Shown here: positions 43,234-49,347 of the stretch, piece by piece
Position numbering within the stretch: position 1 is the stretch's first letter
Layout: every line of letters starts with the position of its first letter
Source of the DNA: Sedimentisphaerales bacterium
GTDB lineage: Bacteria > Planctomycetota > Phycisphaerae > Sedimentisphaerales > Anaerobacaceae
Reading direction: 5' to 3'
Length of the DNA stretch: 49,347 nt
Assembly: GCA_016930645.1 (NCBI GenBank)
Contig: JAFGGH010000023.1
Location: 1-49,347, forward strand
The notes under the pieces: generated by a model
What the model was told of the DNA's origin: nothing
The model's input: only the letters and a program-made list of their open reading frames with translations
Databases searched by the model: none
Program-made: the position numbers and the translations under genes

Positions 43234-45474
43234 CTAATCTGCGAATTTAACAATCGCAGGGTTATCAACGCGTCTTTTGAAATCAGCCAAATACTGCTGC
43301 CATTTTTCAAATGTCTCAAAACCGCTGTTCTCGTTCCAGCACGAACCGGAATAATAGATAAACGGTTTTTCTATATTATGCTCTGTGGTCATCAGCAAAT
43401 GATTGTCCGCTTCAGTTACGGTGGCTTTTGTATCAGTGCCGCAAATGACACCGCAGCCGACCATCCCGTTATCTCCGTCAGCGGGCAGCCAGTATGCAAC
43501 GATATTATTCTCCGAGTCCTTGTATTTTTCCTGGCTGCTGTCTCTGAGAATAATCCCGGCGGCTATAGTTGCGTTTTTGGTATCATCACTTGTATAGCGG
43601 CACTCGATTCTGTTTAGATTACTACCCAGGTCGATTGAGATGCGTTTTGTTTCACTTATGGTATAAGTACCGGCTTTCCACGGCGCGTAATTCATCTCAA
43701 AAATCGAACGGATAGGGCCGTTAGCGATAATTTTCCAGTCCTTGAAATTATGCTGCGACAATTTCACTTTACCGTCAGCGAACGGAGCTGCCGCTCCGCA
43801 CCCTAAGGTATTGCCGACTTTGTAAAAGTCACCGCCTCTACCGTGGTTTTCATGATAGGTGCCAGCTTTGTACATTTCTTCCATAACAGGATAGGTAACA
43901 TTTTTGCACCAGGCGTCTATACCGCAGGTAATTGTTTCATCCTCAAGAGCGGGGCCGTACATACGAAACGCTACACGGTCGTTCTCCCAGGCGAAGTCAT
44001 CCTTTCGCTGAGGGACGAACATACAATACGTTTTATTTTTGACAGACGGCATATCGAAGCCGGCCTGCTTCTTTATCAGCCAGAACCTCTTTGTCTGATT
44101 GATATAGAAATCTGTCTGGAAAATCAATTCATCAATCGAACCGTCACCGTTATTATCAATAACCTGTGTAGTCAAAAAATTACCCGCTTGATGGCTCATT
44201 ACTGCAATATCTTCGAGATTGACACCGGGCATCTTTTCTTTGATTTTATCTGCGCTGATGGAAATGGTCTCATCAGGCCTGACGGCTGCGACAGGATTAT
44301 TAACTGTAATCTGAGCCGATGGTTTATTGTCCAGCAGCGCCATCTTATATAATTCTGAACCGGCAAGCAAAAATCCGCCGACCGCATAAATTTCGGTCAT
44401 GTGCTTTTCCACTTTTCGCGGGTCTTCTCCGATAGGCTGAACCCATCCGAGCTTGCCGTCAGGGTAAACCGAGCTTACCAGGCCGGCCCAGGCCTTTTTA
44501 ACGGCGGGCAGATATTCGTCTTTTTCCAGGAGGCCGTTATTGATACCCCAGGCCATTCCGTAACAATAAAATCCGGTTCCGCTTGTCTCCTTGACGGGAT
44601 AATTTTCCGCATCCAAAAGACTTGCACGCCAGCAGCCATCCGGCTGCTGGATAGTTTTTAATTTCGCAGCCATTTCCTTAAACAGCGTGATATATCGCGG
44701 TCCGTCGGGGTGGTCATCGGGGAGGTTTTCGAGTACGCGGGCAAGGCCGGCAAAGACCCAGCCGTTGCCGCGGCTCCAGAAAATCTTCTTACCGTTTTGC
44801 TCCCGCCTGTCGAAGAACCGACTGTCCCTGTAATATAGATGTTCTTCCTTATCGTAAAGGTAATCGGTAGTTGCCCACCACTCTTCGTTCATATAGTCAA
44901 GGTATTTTTTATCCCCTGTTATCATCGAAAGTTTCGCCCAGACAGGCGGGCCCATAAACAAGGCATCACACCAGCTCCAGCGCCGCTGATTTTCCGGCGT
45001 GGTAAAATCAAGCTGGGTGCCGGGCTTATTGGCAAGGATATAATCAAATCGTTCTTTGACTTTTTCCATCATTTCCGGCTGGCGGTAATAGCTGTATAAA
45101 TCCAGGTACATCTTGCCTACGCAGTGGTCATCTGCGTGATAAATCCGCCTGCCAAGCTCCCATTTATTCTTCTGGCCGAACTCCTTCATCGCCTGCATAT
45201 ATTTTGACTGCGGGTCTATCTTCGCCAGGTTCGTCATTCCGGCAAAAAGCGCTCCGTGTGTCCAGTCTGTTGTCGAATGTCTGCTCGGATTGGCAAGCTG
45301 CCAGTCCGCGACCTTTTTCATAGCCCCAAGAACCGCTTCAGTCTCGATAACAGCGGATAAATTATTGCTGTCGCTTTCTTTAAGCTGATTGGTGTCGGGA
45401 CTTGATAAAGCTGTTGCGGATAAAGACCCAATGATAAAGATAACGAAGATAAATACAAACATTTTAGCTCTCAT
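43234..45474 (-). CDS. GH105 unsaturated rhamnogalacturonyl/glucuronyl hydrolase with C-terminal DUF4861-like domain
   Basis: Cuts the unsaturated uronic acid from oligosaccharides left by pectate or rhamnogalacturonan lyases. From the ATG at 45474 (AAGGAG nine bases upstream) it has 746 codons; the frame extends 11 codons further but lacks a ribosome site. Residues 1-24 form a signal peptide. The GH105 (alpha/alpha)6 domain (about 40-385) has Asp116 in His-Ala-Asp-Asp-His and Asp170 in Trp-Ser-Trp-Cys-Asp-Ala, placed like Asp88 and Asp143 of Bacillus YteR. The second half (about 395-746) begins with a Val-Asn-Asn-Pro-Val-Ala-Ala-Val-Arg-Pro-Asp-Glu phrase and matches DUF4861, of unknown role. 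It is the first gene of the uronate operon. Confidence 0.93.
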   Translation of the reverse strand: MRAKMFVFIFVIFIIGSLSATALSSPDTNQLKESDSNNLSAVIETEAVLGAMKKVADWQLANPSRHSTTDWTHGALFAGMTNLAKIDPQSKYMQAMKEFGQKNKWELGRRIYHADDHCVGKMYLDLYSYYRQPEMMEKVKERFDYILANKPGTQLDFTTPENQRRWSWCDALFMGPPVWAKLSMITGDKKYLDYMNEEWWATTDYLYDKEEHLYYRDSRFFDRREQNGKKIFWSRGNGWVFAGLARVLENLPDDHPDGPRYITLFKEMAAKLKTIQQPDGCWRASLLDAENYPVKETSGTGFYCYGMAWGINNGLLEKDEYLPAVKKAWAGLVSSVYPDGKLGWVQPIGEDPRKVEKHMTEIYAVGGFLLAGSELYKMALLDNKPSAQITVNNPVAAVRPDETISISADKIKEKMPGVNLEDIAVMSHQAGNFLTTQVIDNNGDGSIDELIFQTDFYINQTKRFWLIKKQAGFDMPSVKNKTYCMFVPQRKDDFAWENDRVAFRMYGPALEDETITCGIDAWCKNVTYPVMEEMYKAGTYHENHGRGGDFYKVGNTLGCGAAAPFADGKVKLSQHNFKDWKIIANGPIRSIFEMNYAPWKAGTYTISETKRISIDLGSNLNRIECRYTSDDTKNATIAAGIILRDSSQEKYKDSENNIVAYWLPADGDNGMVGCGVICGTDTKATVTEADNHLLMTTEHNIEKPFIYYSGSCWNENSGFETFEKWQQYLADFKRRVDNPAIVKFAD

Positions 45475-45541
45475 AGCACAATGCTCCTTAAAATTCATTA
45501 TTTTCATTAGCTTTTTTACTAATTTACAGACGAAATTCTTA

Positions 45542-45565
45542 TTTTCTGTATTAATATACAGAAAA
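45542..45565. promoter_or_regulatory. 24-bp perfect operator-like palindrome at the uronate operon promoter
   Basis: Ten-base arms flank TAAT; the core is CTGTATTAATATACAG. It overlaps the -10 of the minus-strand operon promoter, so a bound dimer would block transcription. The CTGTAT-N4-ATACAG form equals the arms of the Escherichia coli recA LexA box, but the gene context suggests a uronate-responsive repressor. No regulator of that type is in the window. Confidence 0.7.
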
Positions 45566-45580
45566 CCAGCGATTTTGCAA
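45553..45580 (-). promoter_or_regulatory. Promoter of the uronate operon
   Basis: On the minus strand, TTGCAA (45575-45580) and TATATT (45553-45558) are 16 bases apart. Transcription would start near 45546, giving a leader of about 70 bases before the GH105 ATG. Confidence 0.6.
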
Positions 45581-45712
45581 GGGTGCTTTTAAAATGGATT
45601 GTAATTACGGCAAAACCCTTTTCCCGAAAATAAATCGGATTATAATTCGACGAAAGAACTCCGAAATCCAATATTGGTGCAGAATTTTTTTTGGAAAATC
45701 TGAATTTTATAG

Positions 45713-45745
45713 TTGACATTGCATAGTATGCAATACATAATATGT
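45713..45745 (+). promoter_or_regulatory. padR promoter with two adjacent dyads
   Basis: TTGACA (45713-45718), 17 bases, CATAAT (45736-45741). Between and over them lie the perfect dyads ATTGCATA-G-TATGCAAT (45718-45734) and ACATA-A-TATGT (45735-45745). PadR proteins usually repress their own promoters at such dyads, so autoregulation is likely. The interval 45475-45796 also holds the divergent uronate operon promoter and is otherwise AT-rich without genes. Confidence 0.7.
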
Positions 45746-45796
45746 AAAGCATAATAGTCGAAATAAACCTGTTTTTCTTAAGATAAGGAGTCGGCA

Positions 45797-46138
45797 ATGA
45801 AATTTGAAAGTCAGTTGTTAAAAGGCATCGCACCGGTTGTGGTGCTGGAAATCCTCTCCCGCGGCGAAATGTATGGCTACGAGCTTAGCCAGGCCATAGA
45901 GCAAAGGACGGAAGATGTCCTGACGCTTGGCAAAGGCACGCTGTATCCTCTGCTCTATAACCTCGAAGCCAAAAAGCTCGTCAGGGGCAAGTGGCAAAAG
46001 AGCGACAACGGAAGAAAGCGAAGATACTACTCAATCACCGGCAAAGGCCAAGGCGAACTTGCAAAGCAGAAAGAGCAGTTAAATGAGCTTCGCAAGGGAC
46101 TGGATTTTGTTTTCGGCCCGGCAATCAGCCCGGCCTAA
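45797..46138 (+). CDS. PadR family transcriptional regulator
   Basis: A 113-residue winged-helix repressor of the short PadR-s2 type. Leu-Glu-Ile-Leu-Ser-Arg-Gly-Glu-Met-Tyr-Gly-Tyr-Glu-Leu (residues 18-31) is the family recognition segment, Leu-Gly-Lys-Gly-Thr-Leu-Tyr-Pro-Leu-Leu-Tyr-Asn-Leu-Glu follows, and Arg-Arg-Tyr-Tyr-Ser-Ile-Thr-Gly-Lys-Gly is the wing. AAGGAG seven bases before the ATG fixes the start. It pairs with a downstream HAAS-domain membrane protein, a common arrangement for this regulator type. It lies divergent to the uronate operon, but I see no reason to link it to sugar control beyond position. Confidence 0.94.
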   Translation: MKFESQLLKGIAPVVVLEILSRGEMYGYELSQAIEQRTEDVLTLGKGTLYPLLYNLEAKKLVRGKWQKSDNGRKRRYYSITGKGQGELAKQKEQLNELRKGLDFVFGPAISPA

Positions 46139-46145
46139 ATAATTA

Positions 46146-46220
46146 ACCGCTGAGAACGCGAAGCTCGCAGAGAAGATTAAATATAAATTTATTCTCTGCA
46201 TTTTCTGCGAACTCTGCGGT
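46146..46220. repeat. 75-bp imperfect inverted repeat before the HAAS-domain gene
   Basis: ACCGCTGAGAACGCGAAGCT and following bases (46146-46174) pair imperfectly with the segment ending ACTCTGCGGT at 46220, with an AT-rich loop. The words CTCTGCG and GCAGAGAA recur. It ends just before the AAGGAG ribosome site of the next gene. Confidence 0.6.
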
Positions 46221-46237
46221 AAAAGGAGAATACGATT

Positions 46238-47890
46238 ATGACCGACAAAAATGAAATATCGAATCTTCCGATAGCCGTTCGGGAATTTATAAAGCTTATT
46301 ATCAAAAAGATGCGCTATCGTAAAAAGGTGCAGCGTGAAGTGAGGGCCGAGCTTGTCGCGCACTTTGAAGACGAACTGAAAGAATACCAGGGAAAAGAAC
46401 GAGATGAAAAGACAAAACAGTTAATACAGGATTTTGGTGATGTAAAGCTGTTGGGATTGCTTCTTCGCCGAGCCAAAAAACGCTGCCGGCCTCTCTGGCG
46501 AACCGCTGTTGCCCGAACCTTTCAAGCCATCGGAATTTTTATTCTGCTGCTTGCTGTTTATATTGGGTGGTTTCTTTCAGGCAAGCCAATTATCACAACC
46601 AATTATGTTGAAGTCATTAATAAACGAGTTAAACCATTTGCCGGCGTTGACCCGAATCTAAATGCTTCGTCTTTATACTGCAAAGCGGCAGAAACTCTGG
46701 AGCAGATGGAAAAAGACGAGCGGATACCGAAAGAGATTGATGAGCTTTTCGGCAAAAAATATGTCGATTTGACCTCTGAGCAAAGAGAGGTAATTGATAA
46801 ATGGCTTAAAAAAAACAATCATTTACTTGAATTAGTAGCCGAAGGCTCGAAACTGCCTTATTACTGGCCTGAGCTTAATACAGGCCAAAAGAATTCCACC
46901 GAATTGATAAGTATTCTTATGCCTTATTTATCAAGTTATCGTGAATTCGCCTATATGCTGACTCATTGGCGGGCGGAAAAGAAGGCACAGGAAGGACAAT
47001 TTCAACAGGCGTTTGATGATGTGTTAATATGCTACCGAATGGGCAGACACTTTAAGAACAGTATGACGTTAGTAGAGCAGTTGGTTGGAATAGCTATTGA
47101 AGCGTTGGCTACGAATGAAATTGCTGAAATCTTAAGTCGATATGAAATCGAATCTGAAATCCTTGCCGGTTTGCAAAGTGATTTTGAAAAGCTTATCGCC
47201 GACGAGAATTATACAACCGATTTCAAAGGGGAGAGATATTTTATATACGATGAAATACAACGAAGTTTCACCGCCAGCCGCATAGGCGGCGGACACCTGT
47301 ATCTAAAAAGAGTAAATCAATATGGTACAATTCTGGGGACAGATTTTGAGCAAAACAAATTCAAGTTGTTAATAAAGTTATTATTTTTACATCCTAACAA
47401 GCAGGAAACGTTAGATGCCGTTGATAATTTTTACGACCGTATGGAGCAGTTGGCATCGATGAGCCCCGCTAAAAAAAAGGCCGAGAATATTGACATAAAC
47501 AAAGAATTCGAGCAGTATTGCAAAGGTAATATGTTTCTTGAAATATTGGCGCCTGCACTCGGTGAAATGATTCGAACCGGATATAGAAACGAAGCACAAA
47601 TACAGGCAACACCTTTGATAGTCGCGATACACCGGTACAAACAGGATTTCGGGAATCTGCCGGACAATCTGGATGAAGTTGAAAAATCAGGATACATTAA
47701 GCATTTGCCAATCGACCCTTTCAGCGATAAACCTCTGGTTTATAAAAAGACCGATGACGGCTTTACTCTTTACAGTGTCGGTTACAATTTCAAAGATGAT
47801 AATGGTGATGTTTATCGTGATAAAGACGGCAGAGTAAGGCTTTGGAATGATGACGAAGGTGACGCTGTCTTCTGGCCGGTGCAGAAATAA
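46238..47890 (+). CDS. HAAS-domain membrane protein with C-terminal pseudopilin-like segment
   Basis: A 550-residue protein of unknown function. Residues about 8-85 form a helical HAAS/DUF1700-type domain (Lys-Val-Gln-Arg-Glu-Val-Arg-Ala-Glu-Leu-Val-Ala-His-Phe-Glu-Asp), typical of proteins paired with PadR regulators. One membrane segment (about 99-117) follows. The large C-terminal part should be outside the membrane. It is helical and ends with Ile-His-Arg-Tyr-Lys-Gln-Asp-Phe-Gly-Asn-Leu-Pro-Asp-Asn-Leu and Ile-Asp-Pro-Phe-Ser-Asp-Lys-Pro-Leu, a pattern like type II pseudopilin tails that recurs in planctomycete proteins (memory). AAGGAG nine bases before the ATG fits. It is probably cotranscribed with padR. 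Confidence 0.75.
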   Translation: MTDKNEISNLPIAVREFIKLIIKKMRYRKKVQREVRAELVAHFEDELKEYQGKERDEKTKQLIQDFGDVKLLGLLLRRAKKRCRPLWRTAVARTFQAIGIFILLLAVYIGWFLSGKPIITTNYVEVINKRVKPFAGVDPNLNASSLYCKAAETLEQMEKDERIPKEIDELFGKKYVDLTSEQREVIDKWLKKNNHLLELVAEGSKLPYYWPELNTGQKNSTELISILMPYLSSYREFAYMLTHWRAEKKAQEGQFQQAFDDVLICYRMGRHFKNSMTLVEQLVGIAIEALATNEIAEILSRYEIESEILAGLQSDFEKLIADENYTTDFKGERYFIYDEIQRSFTASRIGGGHLYLKRVNQYGTILGTDFEQNKFKLLIKLLFLHPNKQETLDAVDNFYDRMEQLASMSPAKKKAENIDINKEFEQYCKGNMFLEILAPALGEMIRTGYRNEAQIQATPLIVAIHRYKQDFGNLPDNLDEVEKSGYIKHLPIDPFSDKPLVYKKTDDGFTLYSVGYNFKDDNGDVYRDKDGRVRLWNDDEGDAVFWPVQK

Positions 47891-47922
47891 ATCCGCCCCG
47901 CCCAGCGCTGGGCGGGGCGGAT
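47891..47922. terminator. 32-bp perfect palindrome between convergent genes
   Basis: Two 16-base arms pair without mismatch around the same core CCGCCCAGCGCTGGGCGG as at 35928-35967. It begins at the base after the stop codon of the HAAS-domain gene and lies before the end of the convergent S21 gene. A runs flank it on the plus strand, so it works best as terminator for the minus-strand gene. Confidence 0.7.
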
Positions 47923-47985
47923 AAAAAAAGAGCAGGTTTAATTTTAGTAAGCCTGCCCGGATGAGTAGCTAAATATATTATGGTT

Positions 47986-48183
47986 TTAGCTGGTGCCGTA
48001 TCTTCTGGTGTTAAGTACCGCCCGCTCGGCCTTGCGAATTCGTCTGCGGTTCTTCTCCGATGGTTTTTCGTAGTAGGCTGTCTTTTTCATATCGCGTATC
48101 AAGCCTTCTTTTTCGCACAACTTCTTGAAACGTCTGATCATTTGCTGTACCGATTCGCCTGCCCGAGCTTTAACTTTAAGCAT
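47986..48183 (-). CDS. rpsU: 30S ribosomal protein S21
   Basis: A small basic protein of the 30S platform that helps in initiation. From the ATG at 48183 it has 65 codons, starting Met-Leu-Lys-Val-Lys-Ala-Arg-Ala-Gly-Glu-Ser, which matches the family. An ATG three codons earlier is possible, but AAGGA lies ten bases from the later ATG and only one from the earlier. Phe-Lys-Lys-Leu-Cys-Glu-Lys-Glu-Gly-Leu, Tyr-Tyr-Glu-Lys-Pro-Ser-Glu-Lys-x-Arg-Arg and the basic tail are typical. It is monocistronic here. Confidence 0.95.
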   Translation of the reverse strand: MLKVKARAGESVQQMIRRFKKLCEKEGLIRDMKKTAYYEKPSEKNRRRIRKAERAVLNTRRYGTS

Positions 48184-48325
48184 AGAAAACATTTCCTTTC
48201 AATCCGTAACAATAAATTACTCTAATAGTCTATATTCGGCTAAAAACCGATAGTTCTTAATAATAATACGAATAGTGCTGTTTTGCAAACTAAAAATTCG
48301 TGTGTTTTAAACCGTCTGTCAGGAG

Positions 48326-48793
48326 CTACCTTTTTCTTTCGGCGCCGGCTCGCCGAATAGCGGCGTGAGAATTTTTGTCTTTTTTACCGTTCTTATTGCT
48401 GTTCTTCTCAAGCAGATGCATCACTTTTTTCACATCCGCGACCTTCAAAACTCCGGTTGTGCGCCCGCCTTTGGCACCTGCGGTACAGTACGCATAGGAT
48501 ATATTTATATGATTTTTGGCAAGCTTTTCAGCTACCGTTGCGAGAGCTCCGGACTGATTGGCCAGTGTAATGCAGATAACCTCGGTCTCGTTAAAAGGCA
48601 TACTGAGTTTTTTGAGGATTTCCCGTGCTGATTCGGCGTTCTCGAAAACCACACGCAAAACACCATGTTCAGCCGAGTCCATCATTGTCATTGCCACGAT
48701 GTTAATCCTTGCCCGGGCGAATTCGCCGAGCACCTGAGCCAAAACCCCAGGCTTATTTACCATAAAAATTGAAAACTGCGAAGCTATATACAT
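48326..48793 (-). CDS. Tandem ACT-domain protein
   Basis: A 155-residue protein made of two ACT domains, about 6-70 and 72-130, which bind small ligands such as amino acids. The first has Asn-Lys-Pro-Gly-Val-Leu-Ala-Gln-Val, the second Asn-Gln-Ser-Gly-Ala-Leu-Ala-Thr-Val; both are the ligand-binding loop. A Lys/Arg-rich tail of about 25 residues follows and may bind nucleic acid (inference). There is no enzyme domain. GGAG eight bases before the ATG supports the start. It lies 18 bases after the STAS gene and is likely cotranscribed. Confidence 0.88.
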   Translation of the reverse strand: MYIASQFSIFMVNKPGVLAQVLGEFARARINIVAMTMMDSAEHGVLRVVFENAESAREILKKLSMPFNETEVICITLANQSGALATVAEKLAKNHINISYAYCTAGAKGGRTTGVLKVADVKKVMHLLEKNSNKNGKKDKNSHAAIRRAGAERKR

Positions 48794-48811
48794 TTGTTTT
48801 TCTCCATATTC

Positions 48812-49195
48812 TCAACAACTTTCGATCGATTTAACGGCACTGGCTTTGTCAGGGAAAAAACTGAATATCTTATCGAGATTCGTTATTGTAAATACTCTGT
48901 GCAACTGCGGTTTGATAGCGCTTATAACCACCTTGCCGTTATATTCCTGGAGCCTCGAACGAATATCAAGCAAAAGACCTAATACCTGCGACGAAAAAAA
49001 TTTGACCTTTTCAAAGTCAAATACCATACCCATCGGTTTATGCTCCGCGACATAATCCTTTATCCGGATCGAAGCCGAAGATATACCCTCGGCGTCGCTT
49101 ATCGTTGTAGCGTTAAATACAACCACGGCAATTTCACCCTGGCTGTCCTTGGGCTCCCTTGCGGGAAAAATATCAAGCTCAATCTTCTCTTTCAT
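48812..49195 (-). CDS. STAS-domain protein (anti-sigma factor antagonist type)
   Basis: A 127-residue single STAS domain. The phospho-acceptor Ser is in Phe-Phe-Ser-Ser-Gln-Val-Leu-Gly-Leu-Leu-Leu (near residues 66-76), so it could be controlled by an anti-sigma kinase as in SpoIIAA/RsbV. Phe-Asn-Ala-Thr-Thr-Ile and Lys-Val-Val-Ile-Ser-Ala-Ile-Lys-Pro-Gln-Leu complete the family pattern. No anti-sigma factor or sigma gene is beside it. The Ser/Thr kinase at 1569 is too far to link. A copy of the large hairpin element lies 38 bases upstream. Confidence 0.88.
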   Translation of the reverse strand: MKEKIELDIFPAREPKDSQGEIAVVVFNATTISDAEGISSASIRIKDYVAEHKPMGMVFDFEKVKFFSSQVLGLLLDIRSRLQEYNGKVVISAIKPQLHRVFTITNLDKIFSFFPDKASAVKSIESC

Positions 49196-49233
49196 TGCTT
49201 ATCTGCTGTCTTAAAACGGCTTGGCTTCTTGTA

Positions 49234-49347
49234 TTAGAGCAATTTAAGTTTTAGTGTTCACTTTATGCCTGTTGCGGCTTCGGCTGTCGGCATCAGATTT
49301 GCTCGCGATATTTCAATATCGCTGTGCAATCTTCTTTGCCAGCCTCG
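49234..49347. repeat. Large hairpin element, copy 2, cut by the window edge
   Basis: TTAGAGCA opens it as at 9250. GCGGCTTCGGCTG, GCATCAGATTT and ATCTTCTTTGCCAGCC match the first copy in order. The tip is different: GCGATATT-TC-AATATCGC (49305-49322), again a perfect palindrome with a two-base loop. The right arm runs past the window end. Confidence 0.85.

Noticed and set aside
42628-43617. A 329-codon plus-strand frame across kduI and the end of the GH105 gene
   Set aside because: It spans two well-identified genes on the other strand and resembles no protein.
45542-45565. Firm call of a LexA-controlled SOS operon
   Set aside because: The match to the recA-type box is striking, but one site without lexA, recA or another repair gene nearby is not enough.

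Overview
The window reads as chromosomal DNA of a Planctomycetota bacterium, most likely class Phycisphaerae. This is inferred, not tested. The pointers are moderate GC, a plant-polysaccharide gene set (GH127, GH115, GH105, and a complete unsaturated-uronate pathway with a TRAP transporter), a divergent CTP synthase, PadR/HAAS-type regulation, many secreted proteins of unknown role, and dispersed 'NKAN/NEPK'-coding repeats of a kind I remember from planctomycete genomes. There is no phage, plasmid, integrase, IS transposase, CRISPR array, rRNA or tRNA that I can support.

Layout. 0.2-4.5 kb: a URO-D-family protein, then a minimal Ser/Thr kinase overlapping a metallophosphatase, then a membrane glycosyltransferase. 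4.5-10.8 kb (minus strand): a GGDEF diguanylate cyclase, a large membrane protein, adenosylhomocysteinase and a PilT-type ATPase. 11-17.8 kb (mainly plus): kdsB, a GH127 arabinofuranosidase-like enzyme, a divergent CTP synthase and queA. 18-24.5 kb: cold shock protein, trypsin-like lipoprotein protease, flavin-binding protein, DUF503 protein, GH115 alpha-glucuronidase and a membrane protein. 24.6-27.2 kb: a hybrid histidine kinase with two tandem receiver proteins. 27.5-31.6 kb: purF, purM and a purF-like paralogue whose glutaminase site looks dead. 31.7-36.7 kb: thioesterase, hydrolase lipoprotein, parvulin lipoprotein, an amidase-fold pseudoenzyme and a Gln/Gly/Arg-rich secreted protein. 36.8-45.5 kb (minus): one long operon GH105-kduI-kduD-kdgK-dctP-dctQ-dctM-eda. 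45.8-49.2 kb: PadR regulator with a HAAS-domain membrane protein, ribosomal protein S21, an ACT-domain protein and a STAS protein.

How the genes work together. The uronate operon is the clearest system. GH105 releases unsaturated uronic acid from pectin fragments, KduI and KduD convert it to 2-keto-3-deoxygluconate, KdgK phosphorylates that, and Eda splits KDPG to pyruvate and glyceraldehyde 3-phosphate. The TRAP genes would import the acid sugar. The enzyme genes run in reaction order except that the transporter precedes eda. A perfect CTGTAT-N4-ATACAG operator overlaps the -10 of the operon promoter. GH127 and GH115 elsewhere add arabinan and glucuronoxylan side-chain removal.

The most unexpected non-coding content is a set of long imperfect hairpins, several of them directly upstream of start codons. 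The best is a roughly 167-bp near-symmetric element in front of ahcY, with a second copy at the right edge of the window. The two tips are each perfect palindromes of unrelated sequence. Further points are two perfect palindromes with the same 18-bp core between convergent genes, a CTP synthase lacking the Glu of its glutaminase triad, a PurF paralogue with Ser for the catalytic Cys, and an amidase-like protein lacking its first zinc-ligand His.
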